From the NCBI GenBank assembly GCA_020845635.1, contig JADLFI010000013.1:1-53724 (forward strand): a DNA stretch of 53,724 nucleotides, read 5' to 3'. Shown here piece by piece: positions 33,890 through 43,794 of the stretch. Position 1 is the first letter of the stretch; every line of letters begins with the position of its first letter. The DNA comes from Bacteroidia bacterium. GTDB taxonomy: Bacteria; Bacteroidota; Bacteroidia; UBA4408. The position numbers and the translations under genes were made by a program. The notes beneath the pieces were generated by a model. That model did not search any database. It was not told where the DNA came from and saw nothing but the letters and a program-made list of their open reading frames with translations.

Positions 33890-35587
33890 ATGTCAAAAAA
33901 AATTAATCTTTTGACTAACCTGAAGTATGATTTCCCTTCAGGATTAGTTGTCTTTTTGGTTGCCCTACCTTTGTGTCTTGGCATTGCTATGGCATCAGGA
34001 GCCCCCTTATTTTCGGGAATCATTGCAGGAATAATAGGAGGAATTGTGGTTGGTTTCATTTCCGATTCGCACATCAGTGTTTCCGGACCTGCTGCAGGAC
34101 TAACAGCCATCATACTTTCCGCAATACTTACATTAGGATCTTTTGAAGTACTTTTAACTGCTGTATTTATTGCAGGGTTAATACAACTTACACTTGGCTT
34201 CCTAAAAGCTGGCGCTATTTCAAATTATTTTCCTAACAACGTTATTGAAGGTATGTTGGCAGGTATTGGAATTATTATTTTCATAAAACAAATTCCTATA
34301 GCGCTTGGTTCTGATGTTGAAATCGGGAATGGCTTTGATATCTTCTTAGACCTTTCTAAGGCCTTTACTCAAATTCAGCCGGGGGTTCTTATTATCGCTC
34401 TTGTTTCTTTAGCAATTATCATTGTTTGGGATAAAATAGAATTTCTTAAAAAACTAAAGTTGCTTCCAAGTGCCTTGGTAGCGGTAATTGTTGGAACGGT
34501 ATTGAACGAAATCTTTATTTCAACCGAAAGTCCTTTTGCTATTACTTCTTCAAAATATCTAGTTGAACTTCCAATTGTAAAAAGTCTGAGTGATTTAAAA
34601 TGGGTTATTATTCTTCCTGATTTTATAAATTTCTCCGGGGAGTTAAACTTTTCAAGTTTTGTAAATAAAGAAGTTTGGACAGTTGCCATAACCATTGCCG
34701 TTGTTGCATCTATAGAAACCTTATTGTGCATTGAAGCATCAGACAGGATGGATCCTCAAAAACGTTTGACCGATACTAATCTTGAATTAAAAGCACAGGG
34801 AACAGGTAACATCATAAGTTCATTATTAGGAGGATTGCCTATGACATCAGTAGTGGTGCGTTCATCAGCAAATACTAATGCCGGAGCTAAATCTAAAATG
34901 TCCACAATTATTCATGGAACTTTGCTATTGGTAAGTGTTTTCTCTATTCCGTTTCTATTGAATAAAATACCGCTTTCGGTACTTGCATCAGTGTTATTAG
35001 TAGTTGGGTATAAATTAGCAAAACCTGCTGTATTTAAGCGTTTTTATCAAAGAGGGAAATATCAATTTGCTCCGTTTATCGTTACTGTATTAGTAGTTGT
35101 ATTTACCGACTTGTTGACAGGAGTAGGATTAGGAATGATAATCAGTATCTTTTTTATTTTGCGTGGCAATATGAAAAGAGCTTATTATTTCAGAAAGGAA
35201 GAGTACAAAGATGGTGATGTTATTCACATTCACTTAGCCCAAGAAGTATCATTCCTAAACAAAGCTGCCATATTGTTTACACTAGACAAGATTCCCGATC
35301 ATTCAAAAGTGATTATAAACGCTTCTGATACGGTGTATATAGCTCATGATATTCAAGATAGTATTAAAGAGTTTAAAGAAATTCGTGCTCCTTTAAGAAA
35401 CATTGAGGTAGCTCTTATAGGGTTTAAAGATGTGTATGATTTAGATAATACCGAAACTGATATTAGAAAAGTTTCCATAGAACATAGTTTATTGATGAAG
35501 CATCGCGAAAGGCATAAATCATCGGGTGAAATTATTTCGGGAATTAAATCTGCTATCAATGATGGACAGAAATCCGCAATTCTTTAA
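33890..35587 (+). CDS. SulP-family inorganic anion transporter (likely bicarbonate)
   Basis: A 565-residue inner-membrane transporter. The N-terminal membrane core (about 10-430) contains ISVSGPAAGLTAII and the family hallmark GTGNIISSLLGGLPMTSVV; the C-terminal STAS domain (about 440-545) starts with HIHLAQEVSFLNKAAI. The carbonic anhydrase gene follows after 70 bases on the same strand. SulP-carbonic anhydrase pairs are known, and BicA-type SulPs carry bicarbonate with Na+. The substrate is inferred from this neighbour; sulfate is the alternative. Confidence 0.92.
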   Translation: MSKKINLLTNLKYDFPSGLVVFLVALPLCLGIAMASGAPLFSGIIAGIIGGIVVGFISDSHISVSGPAAGLTAIILSAILTLGSFEVLLTAVFIAGLIQLTLGFLKAGAISNYFPNNVIEGMLAGIGIIIFIKQIPIALGSDVEIGNGFDIFLDLSKAFTQIQPGVLIIALVSLAIIIVWDKIEFLKKLKLLPSALVAVIVGTVLNEIFISTESPFAITSSKYLVELPIVKSLSDLKWVIILPDFINFSGELNFSSFVNKEVWTVAITIAVVASIETLLCIEASDRMDPQKRLTDTNLELKAQGTGNIISSLLGGLPMTSVVVRSSANTNAGAKSKMSTIIHGTLLLVSVFSIPFLLNKIPLSVLASVLLVVGYKLAKPAVFKRFYQRGKYQFAPFIVTVLVVVFTDLLTGVGLGMIISIFFILRGNMKRAYYFRKEEYKDGDVIHIHLAQEVSFLNKAAILFTLDKIPDHSKVIINASDTVYIAHDIQDSIKEFKEIRAPLRNIEVALIGFKDVYDLDNTETDIRKVSIEHSLLMKHRERHKSSGEIISGIKSAINDGQKSAIL

Positions 35588-35657
35588 AAATCTAAGAAGT
35601 AAAAAAAGTAAAAAAGAACTATATAATAATAATACGAATTAATAGAAATTGAATACT

Positions 35658-36302
35658 ATGTCAGAATTTTATAATAAATTAATAGAGAATAACAAAAAGT
35701 GGGTTGAATCAAAATTAGCCATAGACCTTGATTATTTTAATAAATTAAAAAATGTACAAACTCCCCCACTTTTGTGGATTGGATGCTCGGATAGTAGAGT
35801 TCCGGCAAATGAAGTTATTGGAGCTCAACCGGGTGAAGTGTTTGTTCACAGAAATATCGCAAATATGGTTATCCACTCTGATATGAATATGTTAAGCGTG
35901 TTGGACTACTCTATAAACATACTGAAAGTAAAACATGTAATAGTATGTGGACACTATGGCTGTGGAGGAGTTAAAGCAGCCATGGGAAGTTCAACGATAG
36001 GTATAATTGACAACTGGATTCGACATATTAAAGACAGTTATAGGTTTAGAAAAAATGAGATAGAGGCTATAGTTGATGAGAAAGAAAAATTTGACCGTTT
36101 TGTAGAATGGAATATCAAGCAACAAGTATTGAATTTAGCTATAACTTCGATTGTTCAGGAGGCATGGAGTAAAGGGCAAAAATTATCTGTTCATGGCTGG
36201 GTTTACGGTCTTGATACGGGGCTTGTAAAAGATCTTGGTGTAACATTTAGTTCACACCATGACATTAAAAACAGTAGTATTTACAAACTGAATTTTAATT
36301 GA
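35658..36302 (+). CDS. Beta-carbonic anhydrase
   Basis: A 214-residue zinc enzyme interconverting CO2 and bicarbonate. Zinc ligands C43 and D45 in GCSDSRVPANE, H99 and C102 in CGHYGCGGVKAA, all present. The start is ATG 35658; the in-frame TTG nine bases upstream is less likely. It is cotranscribed with the SulP transporter, suggesting supply of bicarbonate for carboxylation or pH control. A strong palindrome at 36457 probably ends the transcript. Confidence 0.94.
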   Translation: MSEFYNKLIENNKKWVESKLAIDLDYFNKLKNVQTPPLLWIGCSDSRVPANEVIGAQPGEVFVHRNIANMVIHSDMNMLSVLDYSINILKVKHVIVCGHYGCGGVKAAMGSSTIGIIDNWIRHIKDSYRFRKNEIEAIVDEKEKFDRFVEWNIKQQVLNLAITSIVQEAWSKGQKLSVHGWVYGLDTGLVKDLGVTFSSHHDIKNSSIYKLNFN

Positions 36303-36456
36303 TTGTTTAAGAATAAAAGCTGTATGAAAGAATCTATAAGGGTTCTTAAGCTTATGATTAAAGAAATGAGTTATTAATTTGGTATTAGTAAATATTAATT
36401 GAAAAGAAATTGCCAAGGTAATAATCTAAACCATCTACTCTTAAAGCAAACACAAT

Positions 36457-36494
36457 AAAAAAGGTTGAAGAACTTAAGTTCTTCAACCTTTTTT
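36457..36494. terminator. 38-bp perfect palindromic terminator
   Basis: AAAAAAGGTTGAAGAACTT followed by its exact reverse complement, with the T-run built into the arm. It works in either direction and lies 155 bases after the carbonic anhydrase stop. The rest of the 36303-37137 gap is AT-rich with no supported gene. Confidence 0.8.
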
Positions 36495-37137
36495 AAAAAT
36501 TCTCACACTTTATAAACATCATATTACTTAGCTCTCTTCTCACGAAAACAATTCTAATCTAATGGCTGAGTATGTGTATAAATTTTATTACTATTAAATA
36601 TCAGCTTGCTAGTATATCATAATCTGCAGGTAATATTACTGCTTTTGTATTCAGTATATTTCAAAGGTTTTTGGGCTTTAATAAATCAATAATTTGCGAA
36701 GACAATAGTGAAAATCGTTTCATTTATTGCCAAATTTCCAGGTTATTGAGAAGTTAATAATATTTGTTCTGAACAATGTATTACGTAGTAGGATTACCTT
36801 ACCTATAAACTTTATCTCCTTTATATTTTGATATTATATTTCTGTTTGAAATTTATCGCAACAATGAAACTCCAATTAAAGGCTAGTAACCACAATCTAT
36901 TCCTTTATGGAAGGTTATTGTAATAAGTTATAAGGTTGAATAACTCAATACAAATATCCAAAAATATGCAAGGTAGCTCAATAAAAGAAAGCTAGGATAT
37001 GACAGTACAGTTAAACAAATAAACTGCGTGTGATGAAGTTAATGTAAACATAATAGTATTAAAAATACTAAATTATATTAGGCAAAACAACCAGAAAAAA
37101 CTACATTTAGGCATTGATTTAGTTCAAATCACGTACC

Positions 37138-38985
37138 ATGCTACAAGATAAATTAAGAAAGCTTTATAGTAATTTCAAATATTTTAGTAGAATAGTAAAA
37201 ACTTACACTTTACAGAAATATAACATTTTTGAGATTCTAGTACTTTGGTCGAAACGACAATTAACTCGCTTTCAATTTTTAGTTTTATCAGGAATTATAG
37301 TTGGTTTTTTAGGAGGTGTTGCAGGTATCTGTCTCAAGACAATTGTGCACTATATTCAGGTAAATTTGATGGGTAACCTATCAGAACAAAACAGGATGAT
37401 TGCTTATGGTACATTGCCCATTATAGGTATTTTACTTACAACCTTTATATCACGTTATATTTATAGAAGACGGGAAGAAATTAAATTAAGCTCTATTTTG
37501 ATAGATATTGCACAACACGAAAGTAATATAAACAGAAAAGAAACCCATTCACAAATGGTGCAAAGCGCTATTACTGTTGGGTTAGGTGGCTCTGCCGGAT
37601 TAGAAACTCCAATGGTTATTACAGGTGCAGCAATAGGTTCAAACTTTGCCAAGAGATATAGATTGGGGTATAAAGAAAAAACCTTGTTGCTTGCCGGAGG
37701 TGCTGCAGCAGGCATTGCATCAGCATTTAATGCTCCTATTGCAGGTATTATGTTTTCATTCGAAGTATTATTGACCGGAATTGTATTTTCTGATTTTATC
37801 CCATTGATAATAGCTTCAATGTGTGGGAGTTTATTAACCACTGTAGTTTTAAATAACGATATTTTGTTTATTTTAGGAAAAAGAGAGCTTTTTGATTACA
37901 GGAATGTGTTCTACTTTGTAGCACTAGGTTTAGTTTCCGGAATATATTCTCGTTACTATATTCTTATCGGACATAAAATAAAAAAAATACTTCAAAAATT
38001 TAAATATGGAAGTTTTCGTAGGGCACTCATTGGCGGCATCATATTGTCGAGTATGTGCGTGCTTTTTCCGGGTGTTTATGGCGAAGGGTACATAAACATT
38101 AAAATGTTGGATCAAGGGAATATTCATTCTTTAATCAATCAGCATATAATTGATTTCTTTAGCGGCCATGAAGCTTTTATTTTTATAATGCTTTTATTAA
38201 CTACTTTAGCAAAAGCTGTTGCCACAAGTGCAACATTAAATTCCGGAGGGGTAGATGGAAATTTTGCCCCATCATTAATTTCCGGAGGCTTATTGGGATA
38301 TACCTTTGGATATGGACTTTCATTAATAGGATTTAACCATGTTCCTGTAACTAATTTAATGCTTGTGGGCATGGCGGGTGTACTCTCTGCAGTTATGTAT
38401 GCACCACTTACCGCAATATTTTTGATTGCAGAAATAAGTTCGGGATATGATTTGTTTATTCCGCTTATGATAGTATCAGTAACTTCCTTTTTGATAAATA
38501 AATATTTTTCCCCTATAAATCCCGAAATGATACATTTAGCCGGTGAAGGAAAAATCTTCACTTCTCAGTTAGACAGAAATACAATTACACAAATTTCATT
38601 AATGGAATGTGTAGAAAAAGACGATATAATAATGAATAATCATTCAACCATTGCTGAAATATATACTAGGTTTAAGAATACAGACAAATCTGTGGTAGCC
38701 GTAGTCGGGGAAGATGGTTATTTTTTCGGAATGATATCAAGAGAAAGGTTAAATCAAGTGATGAGTAAAACAGACCAATCTCACATAATAACAGCAAGTG
38801 AAATATCTGAATATCCAAACGGGTTTGTAATGAAAGGCGAATTAATGCAAAATGTAGTTAGAAAATTTGAAGAGTCTGATACGTGGTATTTACCTTTAGT
38901 TGATGAACAACATGTTTTTATAGGATTTATCAGCCGATATCTTTTTTTGAAAAGATATAGGGCATTACTTAAAGAATTATCTTGA
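37138..38985 (+). CDS. ClC-family chloride channel/antiporter with CBS domains
   Basis: A 615-residue membrane protein. The ClC core (about 35-460) has GGSAGLETPMVITGAAIG (family GREGP; the gating glutamate is kept), FNAPIAGIMFSFEV, and the GNFAPSL anion-site motif. The GSGIP motif near the N-terminus is not evident, a deviation seen in some bacterial relatives. Two C-terminal CBS-like segments (about 495-610) suggest nucleotide regulation. Ion (Cl- or F-) and channel versus exchanger mode cannot be decided from sequence. Monocistronic. Confidence 0.92.
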   Translation: MLQDKLRKLYSNFKYFSRIVKTYTLQKYNIFEILVLWSKRQLTRFQFLVLSGIIVGFLGGVAGICLKTIVHYIQVNLMGNLSEQNRMIAYGTLPIIGILLTTFISRYIYRRREEIKLSSILIDIAQHESNINRKETHSQMVQSAITVGLGGSAGLETPMVITGAAIGSNFAKRYRLGYKEKTLLLAGGAAAGIASAFNAPIAGIMFSFEVLLTGIVFSDFIPLIIASMCGSLLTTVVLNNDILFILGKRELFDYRNVFYFVALGLVSGIYSRYYILIGHKIKKILQKFKYGSFRRALIGGIILSSMCVLFPGVYGEGYINIKMLDQGNIHSLINQHIIDFFSGHEAFIFIMLLLTTLAKAVATSATLNSGGVDGNFAPSLISGGLLGYTFGYGLSLIGFNHVPVTNLMLVGMAGVLSAVMYAPLTAIFLIAEISSGYDLFIPLMIVSVTSFLINKYFSPINPEMIHLAGEGKIFTSQLDRNTITQISLMECVEKDDIIMNNHSTIAEIYTRFKNTDKSVVAVVGEDGYFFGMISRERLNQVMSKTDQSHIITASEISEYPNGFVMKGELMQNVVRKFEESDTWYLPLVDEQHVFIGFISRYLFLKRYRALLKELS

Positions 38986-39164
38986 CAATTAATTACCATA
39001 ACTATTTAACTTATGATTATCTGCCATGGTAATAAAATATTTTATCGAACAAGAAATATGCCTTATGATGTCTGTCAACCAGAGTTTGTTGCCCTAATAA
39101 AATACTATCGGTAAATTTCCAAACATAATATTGAAATAATTTATTACAAATAAATGAATTAAAA

Positions 39165-39875
39165 ATGGCAAAACTTCAAGACCTTCAAAAGCAATTATTA
39201 TCATTAAGTAATCCGGAAAAGTCGGAAAAACTTTCCAGTTTTTTTAAAACCGGTAAAGGACAATATGGGGAAGGAGATATTTTTATTGGTGTTACTATGC
39301 CGCAAGTAAGAAATTTAGTAAAGAGTTTCAAAACACTTTCCTTAGAAAGTATTGAATTGTTATTACAATCAAAAGAACACGAGTTTAGAATGGCGGCTCT
39401 ATTGATTTTGATTGAACGATACCGAAAAGGAACAAAAGAAACTCAAAAAGAATGTTACGATTTGTATTTGCGAAATACCGAACAAATAAATAACTGGGAT
39501 TTGGTAGATGCAAGTGCAGAACATATTGTAGGGCACTGGTTAGAAGATAAAGCATACAAAACAGAAGTATTGAGCAAGCTCGCTCAATCAACTCTATTAT
39601 GGGAAAGGCGAATTGCCATGCTATCCACATTTCATTCCATCAAACAAGGTAAAGAAGAAGATGCCTTACACATAGCCTTCATGCTTATGAAGGATAAGCA
39701 TGACCTCATACATAAGGCTGTTGGGTGGATGCTTAGAGAAGTTGGTAAGCGTTGTTCAATGGAAGCCGAAGAAAAGTTTTTAGAAAAGAACTATTCGCAA
39801 ATGCCGCGAACCATGTTGCGCTATGCCATTGAACATTTTCCTGAAGAAAAAAGAAAGGCCTATTTAAAAAAGTGA
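39165..39875 (+). CDS. DNA alkylation repair protein (AlkD-like, HEAT repeats)
   Basis: A 236-residue all-helical protein of the AlkD/AlkC type: FIGVTMPQVRNLVKSFKTL, HEFRMAALLILIERYRKG, NNWDLVDASAEHIVGHWLED, LWERRIAMLSTFHSIKQG, LIHKAVGWMLREVGKR. The WDLVD and WERR residues match the DNA-contacting surface of AlkD, which removes bulky or cationic alkyl bases without base flipping. Monocistronic. Confidence 0.92.
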   Translation: MAKLQDLQKQLLSLSNPEKSEKLSSFFKTGKGQYGEGDIFIGVTMPQVRNLVKSFKTLSLESIELLLQSKEHEFRMAALLILIERYRKGTKETQKECYDLYLRNTEQINNWDLVDASAEHIVGHWLEDKAYKTEVLSKLAQSTLLWERRIAMLSTFHSIKQGKEEDALHIAFMLMKDKHDLIHKAVGWMLREVGKRCSMEAEEKFLEKNYSQMPRTMLRYAIEHFPEEKRKAYLKK

Positions 39876-40092
39876 AGCAGTAAGGTATTGAGTAATATAC
39901 AAATTTCTTATAAATCCTATTAATTCTAATCGAAGCTTAATGCAGTATTAATTACAATCAGCATCAGCGATTTTATGGCGAATAAACGATCGTAAAACCA
40001 AAATAGACACAAAAAAAATAAATTATATCATGTGAAATTTATTTGTGTTGTTAAATAGACTTATTATTTTCGTATTAGAAAACCTTAGTACA

Positions 40093-40443
40093 ATGATTCC
40101 GAAAATTCTCAACTCTGTTCTGATTCTTTTTGCCGTATTTATGGGCATTAAACACGGATGGAACATGCTTACGGCCAAACCAGAAATGTTGGAAATGTTT
40201 GGCAAATGGAACTTCGGCAAAAATGCTGTGATTATTAATGGGGCAGTAACTTTGATGGCCTCATTGTTGATACTACTTCCTAAAACATTTGTATGGGGCA
40301 ATTTTTTGATGGCTGCCGGAATTTTATTGATTATATGTATGCAACTCCTTCATAAAGATTTAAAAGGTGCTGCCATTGAAGTTCCGTTTCTGTTGCTCAA
40401 TTTAATTATCATTTATTTGCAACATCCTTTAAAAAACAGGTAA
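40093..40443 (+). CDS. DoxX-like small membrane protein
   Basis: A 116-residue protein with four transmembrane helices (MIPKILNSVLILFAVFMGIK; VIINGAVTLMASLLILLP; FLMAAGILLIICMQLL; IEVPFLLLNLIIIYLQ), the size and layout of the DoxX-like group. I start at ATG 40093; the frame is open to a TTG at 40045. Its stop TAA overlaps the next ATG by one base, so it is coupled to the NTF2-like gene. Function unknown. Confidence 0.7.
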   Translation: MIPKILNSVLILFAVFMGIKHGWNMLTAKPEMLEMFGKWNFGKNAVIINGAVTLMASLLILLPKTFVWGNFLMAAGILLIICMQLLHKDLKGAAIEVPFLLLNLIIIYLQHPLKNR

Positions 40444-40874
40444 TGATAAAAGAGATATTAATACTACTTTTGTTTGCGCTTACCTTGAGCCTTCATGCGC
40501 AAACATCAAAAACAAAAACTTCATCAACTCAAACAAAAACAGACCAAAAGATGGATATTTCAAAAATTACTAACCCTCAAGTTAAGCAAGCCATAGAAGC
40601 ACTGCAAAACAATGATAAGAATGCATGGTTTTCTTTTTTCACAAAAGATGCTGTGTTTACGGATGACGGCAGAACCATGAATTTTACTTCATTTTTTGAT
40701 AATGCGTTTAAGCACAAAGAGAAATTCTTGACTATTGATAAAGTAGAGAACAACGGCAAGGATATTTTGGGAAATTTCTTTGCCGGACAGTGGGGAACTT
40801 TCAAAGTCTATTTTAAGTTTCATCAACAAGCAGATGGGAAATTTAACCGTTTAGATATTGGGCAATCGAAATAG
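40443..40874 (+). CDS. Secreted NTF2-like (SnoaL-type) protein
   Basis: A 143-residue protein with signal peptide MIKEILILLLFALTLSLHAQ, a Thr/Lys-rich linker, and an NTF2-like alpha+beta domain (AIEALQNNDKNAWFSFFTKDAVFTDDG to WGTFKVYFKFHQQADGKFNRLDIG). Such domains bind small ligands or act as enzymes; no catalytic set is clear. It is second in a small operon with the DoxX-like gene and lies 46 bases before the antiporter. Confidence 0.75.
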   Translation: MIKEILILLLFALTLSLHAQTSKTKTSSTQTKTDQKMDISKITNPQVKQAIEALQNNDKNAWFSFFTKDAVFTDDGRTMNFTSFFDNAFKHKEKFLTIDKVENNGKDILGNFFAGQWGTFKVYFKFHQQADGKFNRLDIGQSK

Positions 40875-40920
40875 CTTTTTTATTTATTAAATATAAAAAC
40901 AGGTAGTTCATTTCTTAAAT

Positions 40921-42528
40921 ATGCACCTTACAATACTTTACATTTTAGCTCTTTTATTTGCCGTATTCCTTTTGGTCATGCTTGCAAGACGCATTCATGT
41001 TGCTTATCCCATTTTTTTAGTGATAGCCGGCCTAGGCATTAGTTTTATTCCGGGTGTTCCTAAGTTGCATTTAGACCCTGAATTGATTTTTTTAATCTTC
41101 TTACCACCATTGCTATACGAAGCTGCATGGTACACTTCATGGAATGATTTTTGGAAATGGAAACGACCTATAACACAATTGGCTTTTGGCCTGGTGTTTT
41201 TTACATCTACGATAGTAGCCTATTCATCGGCTTCTATCATACCGGGATTTACGCTGGCATTGGGATTTCTGCTAGGAGGCATTGTTTCGCCACCCGATGC
41301 CATTGCTGCGGCAACAGTATTAAAGGGTATGAAAGTACCTAAGCGGTTATTAACGATATTGGAAGGCGAAAGTTTGGTCAACGATGCCTCCTCACTTATA
41401 GTATTCAAATTTGCTTTAGCAGCGGTTCTTACAGGAGCTTTTTCAATGCAGGAAGCTACCGGGCAGTTTTTCCTCGTTGCCGGAATGGGTGTGGTAATTG
41501 GTCTTACAGGTGCACATGTGATGTATGTAATCCATCGATTTTTGCCTACCACACCAGCTATTGATGCAGCCCTAACGGTAATGACACCCTATATCTTGTT
41601 CTTGGCTGCAGAGCATTTTCACTATTCGGGAGTGATGGCGGTGGTGAGTGGCGGTTTGTTTATTTCGTATCGCTCGCATGAGGTTTTTCAAACAGGGAGC
41701 ACACGCCTAAACATGTTGGGCGTGTGGACAACCATGATATTTGTAATGAATGCCTTGGTATTTATTTTTATAGGGCTTTCTCTTCCCGACATCGTTGCGG
41801 GTTTGGGCGAATACTCCATAGCCGATGGTATTAAATACGGCTTAATCATCAGTGCCATTGTAATTGCCTTGCGCTTTTTATGGGTTTATCCAACTATGCA
41901 TCTTCCTCGGTGGTACAGTGTAAAAGCGCGGAAAGAGCCTTCGCCCGGGTGGAAATTGCCTATGGCCATGAGTTGGGCAGGAATGCGTGGCGTGGTTTCG
42001 TTAGCTACTGCACTTTCCATTCCGATGTTGATGAGTGATGGTACCGAATTTCCGCACCGCAATTTGATTGTATTTGTTACCTTCGTAGTCATTTTTGTTA
42101 CGCTGGTTTTTCAAGGATTGACCTTACCTTTTTTAATTAAACTCATCAAGCTTGAGGAGATAGACAATATTACTCCTGAAGATGAACAGGAAGCGGGGAT
42201 TCAATTGCGATTAAACAAATTAGCGTTAAAAATTATTCAAGAAAAATATGCCGAAGCTGTGCATGAGAATGAGTTGATAGGTTTTTATAAAAGCCGCTTG
42301 GAAGAAACTGTTACGAATGATACACAACGTTTAGAATCTTTAGAATGTAGCGAAACCGAGCAATACGAAATAGATTTATACCACCAGGTATTACTTGACA
42401 TTTTTGCCCAACAGCGTAAAGAACTTTTTGTATTGCGTAAAGAAAAATACTTCAGCGATGAGGAAATTCGCAAAGCAGAAATGCAATTGGATTTGAACGA
42501 GCTAAGAATTACCGGAGCAGGGCATTAA
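40921..42528 (+). CDS. Na+/H+ antiporter, CPA1 family
   Basis: A 535-residue inner-membrane exchanger. About 12 transmembrane helices (to about residue 410) with IFLPPLLYEAAWY near 60, GGIVSPPDAIAAATVLKGM (the CPA ion-site region near 118-136) and ESLVNDASSLIVFKFALA, the ND motif typical of electroneutral CPA1. Also MSWAGMRGVVSLATALSIP. The C-terminal 120 residues are a charged helical cytoplasmic domain. Likely role: sodium and pH balance. Confidence 0.93.
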   Translation: MHLTILYILALLFAVFLLVMLARRIHVAYPIFLVIAGLGISFIPGVPKLHLDPELIFLIFLPPLLYEAAWYTSWNDFWKWKRPITQLAFGLVFFTSTIVAYSSASIIPGFTLALGFLLGGIVSPPDAIAAATVLKGMKVPKRLLTILEGESLVNDASSLIVFKFALAAVLTGAFSMQEATGQFFLVAGMGVVIGLTGAHVMYVIHRFLPTTPAIDAALTVMTPYILFLAAEHFHYSGVMAVVSGGLFISYRSHEVFQTGSTRLNMLGVWTTMIFVMNALVFIFIGLSLPDIVAGLGEYSIADGIKYGLIISAIVIALRFLWVYPTMHLPRWYSVKARKEPSPGWKLPMAMSWAGMRGVVSLATALSIPMLMSDGTEFPHRNLIVFVTFVVIFVTLVFQGLTLPFLIKLIKLEEIDNITPEDEQEAGIQLRLNKLALKIIQEKYAEAVHENELIGFYKSRLEETVTNDTQRLESLECSETEQYEIDLYHQVLLDIFAQQRKELFVLRKEKYFSDEEIRKAEMQLDLNELRITGAGH

Positions 42529-42612
42529 TAAAGAAAATAAATGAATATAATTGCACATAATAAATTACTCATGTGTTTATTGTTCTCATTCTTTAACTGA
42601 TCAGTACACCAT

Positions 42613-43152
42613 TTACTCAACCATTTTCAGCAGCTCTAAGGTTGTTTTCAAGTTTCTGGTGGTTGCTTGTACCTTTAATTTCGATTCCACAAAATTATTG
42701 TTCAACTTGGCTTTGCCATAACCATTAGGACAATAAAGGTAAAGCGCATTATCAATAAGAAAAATTGCTTCTTGCTCTCCTATTTTTGGCTGTTAGTTGG
42801 TCAATGGTATCATGCTTAGGTGTTGAAGACAAAAATGTAACGTGCATAAACACTGGATTTTTAGTGCTATCGCTCAAAAACGGATTGTTTTCAACTATCT
42901 GTCGTAACTCAGCTTGTGTCAAAACAATAACAGGTACTTGAAATTCAAATTCGTTTTCGATTTGTGAAGTAATTAATTGTTCCAATTCTTTTGAATTTGT
43001 TTTCTCACCCAAAAAAGTACACTGCCACTTTGAATGTAAGTGCGAACATTGAAAAAACCCGTGTTTTCGAAAAGGTTACGCAACAAATCCATTATAATAA
43101 TTTTTTGTCCGCTAACATTAATGCCACGTAAAATTGCAATGAAGGTATTCAT
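42613..43152 (-). pseudogene. DUF1697 protein, broken by two homopolymer frameshifts
   Basis: The full reading begins at ATG 43152 (MNTFIAILRGINVSGQKIII, then VRTYIQSGSVLF), shifts at a T6 run (A6 near 43011-43016 on the + strand), continues GEKTNSKELEQLITSQIE to IDQLTAK, shifts at an A5 run (T5 near 42782), and finishes IGEQEAIFLIDNALYLYCPN ... LLKMVE with stop at 42613-42615. Restored length is 180 residues, the normal size of DUF1697. One inserted or two deleted bases at the first site and one deleted base at the second restore the frame. It follows the 43161 gene by eight bases. Confidence 0.85.
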
Positions 43153-43160
43153 GTGAAGAG

Positions 43161-43781
43161 TTATTCTTTGGCTGCTAATTTGAAATTTTCGTTGGTAGTA
43201 AAATATTCTAAACTAAAAATGAGAATTAATGCACTTATGTTATTTATCTTTTGAATAATTACTAAAGTTTCCCAACTCTGAGTTAGGTACAAATAGGTGG
43301 CATAATAAAAAATGAGAATACATATCAAAGCGTAAATGGCAAAAACATAGCTCTTTGATTTGAATAAATATACCGTAATGGCAATAATGCAGGCCCAAAA
43401 TAAATAGTTGGAGACTGCCAACATTAAATCGTGAAAAGGTGTTGCCACCATTAAAATGCACGGCATAGTTAAAATTCCTGCATATTTGATAAAGTTTGAT
43501 GCAGTTGTATGGGGTATTTTTTTGGCAGTATGAATGAAAAATATGGCACAAGTAATGGAATAAAAAAACATACCTGCAAAAGCCCATAATTGAGCCTTGT
43601 TATCCGCACCATTCAAAGCTTTTTCTTTAAATAAATTACTGATAAAATTTTGCGTCCAATCATATCCGGTGGTGGTGGCATCTAAGTAGGTTCCTCCGGG
43701 GTACTTAAGCATGGCTATTGCCATAAGCGCTATGGTGCAAAAGATTCCAATAGATACCCCATAATTTTTAACTATCGTCAT
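43161..43781 (-). CDS. DUF998-like membrane protein of unknown function
   Basis: A 206-residue protein with six predicted transmembrane helices, starting GVSIGIFCTIALMAIAMLKY, followed by a polar loop with WTQNFISNLFKEKALNG. Layout resembles DUF998, but that is tentative. It lies between the VOC protein (13 bases upstream) and DUF1697 (8 bases downstream) on the minus strand, so probably in one operon. Confidence 0.65.
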   Translation of the reverse strand: MTIVKNYGVSIGIFCTIALMAIAMLKYPGGTYLDATTTGYDWTQNFISNLFKEKALNGADNKAQLWAFAGMFFYSITCAIFFIHTAKKIPHTTASNFIKYAGILTMPCILMVATPFHDLMLAVSNYLFWACIIAITVYLFKSKSYVFAIYALICILIFYYATYLYLTQSWETLVIIQKINNISALILIFSLEYFTTNENFKLAAKE

Positions 43782-43794
43782 AAAGAATTAATGG

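Noticed and set aside
41220-41552. 110-codon minus-strand ORF inside the antiporter gene, and similar long antisense ORFs in hipA, rel, sulP and clC
   Set aside because: They mirror the codon pattern of well-supported genes on the other strand and show no domains of their own.
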